The notes under the pieces: generated by a model
What the model saw: only the letters and a program-made list of their open reading frames with translations
Told to the model about the DNA's origin: nothing
The model's database searches: none
Translations under genes and position numbers: made by a program
Shown here: one piece after another, positions 4,791 through 5,645 of the stretch
How positions within the stretch are numbered: position 1 is the first letter of the stretch
How the letters are laid out: every line of letters begins with the position of its first letter
From: Leptospiraceae bacterium
Lineage (GTDB): Bacteria; Spirochaetota; Leptospiria; Turneriellales; Turneriellaceae
Length of the DNA stretch: 5,645 nucleotides
NCBI GenBank assembly: GCA_016788945.1
Contig: JAEUSA010000205.1
Coordinates: 1 to 5,645, forward strand
Direction of reading: 5' to 3'

Positions 4791-5140
4791 TCTTCGCGGT
4801 AGTAGAGTTCGACGAGGTTGCCGCTCGGGTCGGCGAGATAGACGCTTTCGCCGCCCTCAATTTCAAACGGGCCCTTGGCAATCTCGATGTTGTTCTGTTC
4901 TACTTCTTGCAGTGCTTCGGTAAAATCATCGACATCGAGCAAAAAAGACAGAACGGGCACCTTGGCGAAGGGCTCCATGCTGGTATCAAGCTTCAGGTGC
5001 AGGTTATCAAACGCTACCAGCGCCGAATTTGCGCCTTCTTCGACGATTTCAAAATCCAGAAACTGGGTATAAAACTCGACCGCCTTTTGCAGATTTTTGG
5101 CCGGCATATTAATGTGGCTGAGCGTTTCGATGATAACCAT
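4787..5140 (-). CDS. VOC-superfamily (glyoxalase/bleomycin-resistance fold) protein
   Basis: The 117-residue product has two beta-alpha-beta-beta-beta modules. The first includes IETLSHINMPAKNLQKAVEFYTQFLDFEIVEE (4-35), with the family's His at the end of strand 1 and FY near the helix end. The second includes VLSFLLDVDDFTEALQEVEQNNIEIAKGPFEIEGGESVYLADPSGNLVELYYRE (63-116), with the classic DPSGN-VELY ending. His9 and Glu111 fit two usual metal ligands. The histidine usually found at the start of the second module's first strand is missing (VLSFLL, about 64-66), so metal binding may be altered; His48 is the only other candidate. Substrate is unknown. I prefer ATG 5140 because MVIIETLSHI matches the family start; an in-frame ATG at 5170 would add the unlikely MFLPCFLPCT. 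It is the first gene of the four-gene operon and is separated from the cyclase by two palindromes. Confidence 0.88.
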   Translation of the reverse strand: MVIIETLSHINMPAKNLQKAVEFYTQFLDFEIVEEGANSALVAFDNLHLKLDTSMEPFAKVPVLSFLLDVDDFTEALQEVEQNNIEIAKGPFEIEGGESVYLADPSGNLVELYYRED

Positions 5141-5192
5141 TGTGCATGGCAGAAAACACGGCAAAAACATGCCATCAAGTCATTTTTGAACT

Positions 5193-5210
5193 CGGCGGCA
5201 TGAGCCGCCG
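5193..5210. repeat. GC-rich perfect hairpin upstream of the VOC gene
   Basis: CGGCGGC and GCCGCCG are exact reverse complements around a 4-base ATGA loop. On the minus strand it falls in the probable 5' leader of the VOC operon or the 3' trailer of the cyclase. No T-run follows on either strand, so it is at best an atypical terminator or an mRNA-end structure. Confidence 0.7.
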
Positions 5211-5225
5211 CAATTTTGCGAGAGA

Positions 5226-5274
5226 TAACGGGAATAAAGTCCAAACGCGAAGCGGTTGGACTTTATTCCCGTTA
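5226..5274. repeat. 49-bp palindrome with perfect 19-bp arms
   Basis: TAACGGGAATAAAGTCCAA (5226-5244) is the exact reverse complement of 5256-5274. The 11-base centre (ACGCGAAGCGG) adds CGC/GCG pairs around a GAA loop after one mismatch. It begins seven bases after the cyclase stop on the minus strand. A T-run is absent on both sides (TCTCTCGC on the minus side), so it is not a standard intrinsic terminator, though so strong a stem may still stop transcription or protect an mRNA end. It could equally be a binding site, a transposon-derived end or a recombination site. Confidence 0.9.
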
Positions 5275-5281
5275 ATGCTCA

Positions 5282-5645
5282 TCACAATACTGCGAGATCT
5301 CGCGGTGGCAGCGAATATATCTCTACAGGCTGGGGCATACCTTTCAGTTCGCGCGCTCCGTGGTTATCGAGCCGGATGCGCAGGAAATTTGCCAACGTAC
5401 CGCTGATGAGCACCGAACGCTCGAGATCAGCGCACAATGCCGCTACCCGGCTAGCAATATTGACCGCCGTGCCGACTGCGGTAAAGTCGAGCCTGTCGTT
5501 GGCACCGATATTGCCGTACTGAATCAGGCCATAGTGCAGGCCAATACCGTGTTCGAGGGGGATTTTACCTTCGGCGACGCGCAGCTCATTGAGCTTTTTG
5601 AGCGCGCGTCCGCAGGCATGCGCAGCGATCAGCGACTGGTATTTT
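5282..5645 (-). CDS. Class III adenylate/guanylate cyclase, C-terminal part (runs off right edge)
   Basis: The minus-strand frame is open at the right edge and ends at TGA 5284-5282, followed at once by a second TGA; it encodes the last 120 residues. The piece is the C-terminal half of a class III nucleotide cyclase catalytic domain. It contains HGIGLHYGLIQYGNIGANDRLDFTAVGTAVNIASR (fragment residues 32-66), including the beta-hairpin GNIG and the transition-state-stabilising Asn62 and Arg66 of the NIASR motif. Thr55, seven residues before that Asn, occupies the base-specifying position where class IIIb cyclases carry Thr, suggesting ATP as substrate and cAMP as product. RELKGMPQPVEIYSL (98-112) is the typical domain end. 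Only eight residues follow, so the cyclase domain is C-terminal and any sensor or membrane domain lies beyond the window. It is probably not cotranscribed with the VOC operon, given the palindromes between them. Confidence 0.93.
   Translation of the reverse strand, partial: KYQSLIAAHACGRALKKLNELRVAEGKIPLEHGIGLHYGLIQYGNIGANDRLDFTAVGTAVNIASRVAALCADLERSVLISGTLANFLRIRLDNHGARELKGMPQPVEIYSLPPRDLAVL

Noticed and set aside
4769..5203. Plus-strand 144-codon open frame antisense to the VOC gene
   Set aside because: It mirrors the VOC gene, which has an intact family signature on the minus strand, and shows no signal of its own.

Overview
This 5.6 kb chromosomal window most likely comes from a spirochaete of the Leptospirales (a Turneriella- or Leptospira-like bacterium). 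That is an inference: there are two lipoproteins with short, relaxed lipoboxes (LLNC and FAGC), a MAF/DUF115-type protein, a class III adenylate cyclase, a porin with an N-terminal coiled coil, and roughly balanced base composition. No rRNA or other decisive taxonomic marker is present. There is no tRNA, CRISPR array or recognisable transposase.

Layout from left to right. (1) 1-402, minus strand: the N-terminal 134 residues of an outer-membrane porin that runs off the left edge, with a good Shine-Dalgarno and a Fur-box-like operator at 446-460. (2) 516-1256, minus: a LamG/jelly-roll lipoprotein. (3) 1257-1571: a 315-bp divergent intergenic region dominated by a roughly 200-bp nested palindromic element (1310-1510), followed by a structured leader. 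(4) 1572-1832, plus: rpmA (ribosomal protein L27), standing alone rather than in an rplU-rpmA-obg cluster and followed by a clear intrinsic terminator at 1877-1899. (5) 2032-2781, plus: a TetR-family repressor whose promoter carries a perfect-arm operator, so it is probably self-repressing. (6) 5140 down to 2765, minus: four genes joined by 4-base stop/start overlaps (TTGA, ATGA, ATGA). They encode a VOC/glyoxalase-fold protein, a four-helix CopD/HemJ-like membrane protein, a small Cys-containing lipoprotein and a short DUF115 (MptE/Maf-like) protein. The last gene ends 17 bp inside the 3' end of tetR. (7) 5141-5281: a gap with two strong palindromes. (8) 5282-5645, minus: the C-terminal part of a class III adenylate cyclase running off the right edge.

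The genes look like ordinary chromosomal housekeeping and envelope functions. The most unusual content is non-coding: the nested palindromic element upstream of rpmA, the 49-bp palindrome next to the cyclase, the Fur-like site and the TetR operator. The tightly coupled four-gene operon may be an uncharacterised envelope-associated module, but the sequence does not show what it does as a unit.
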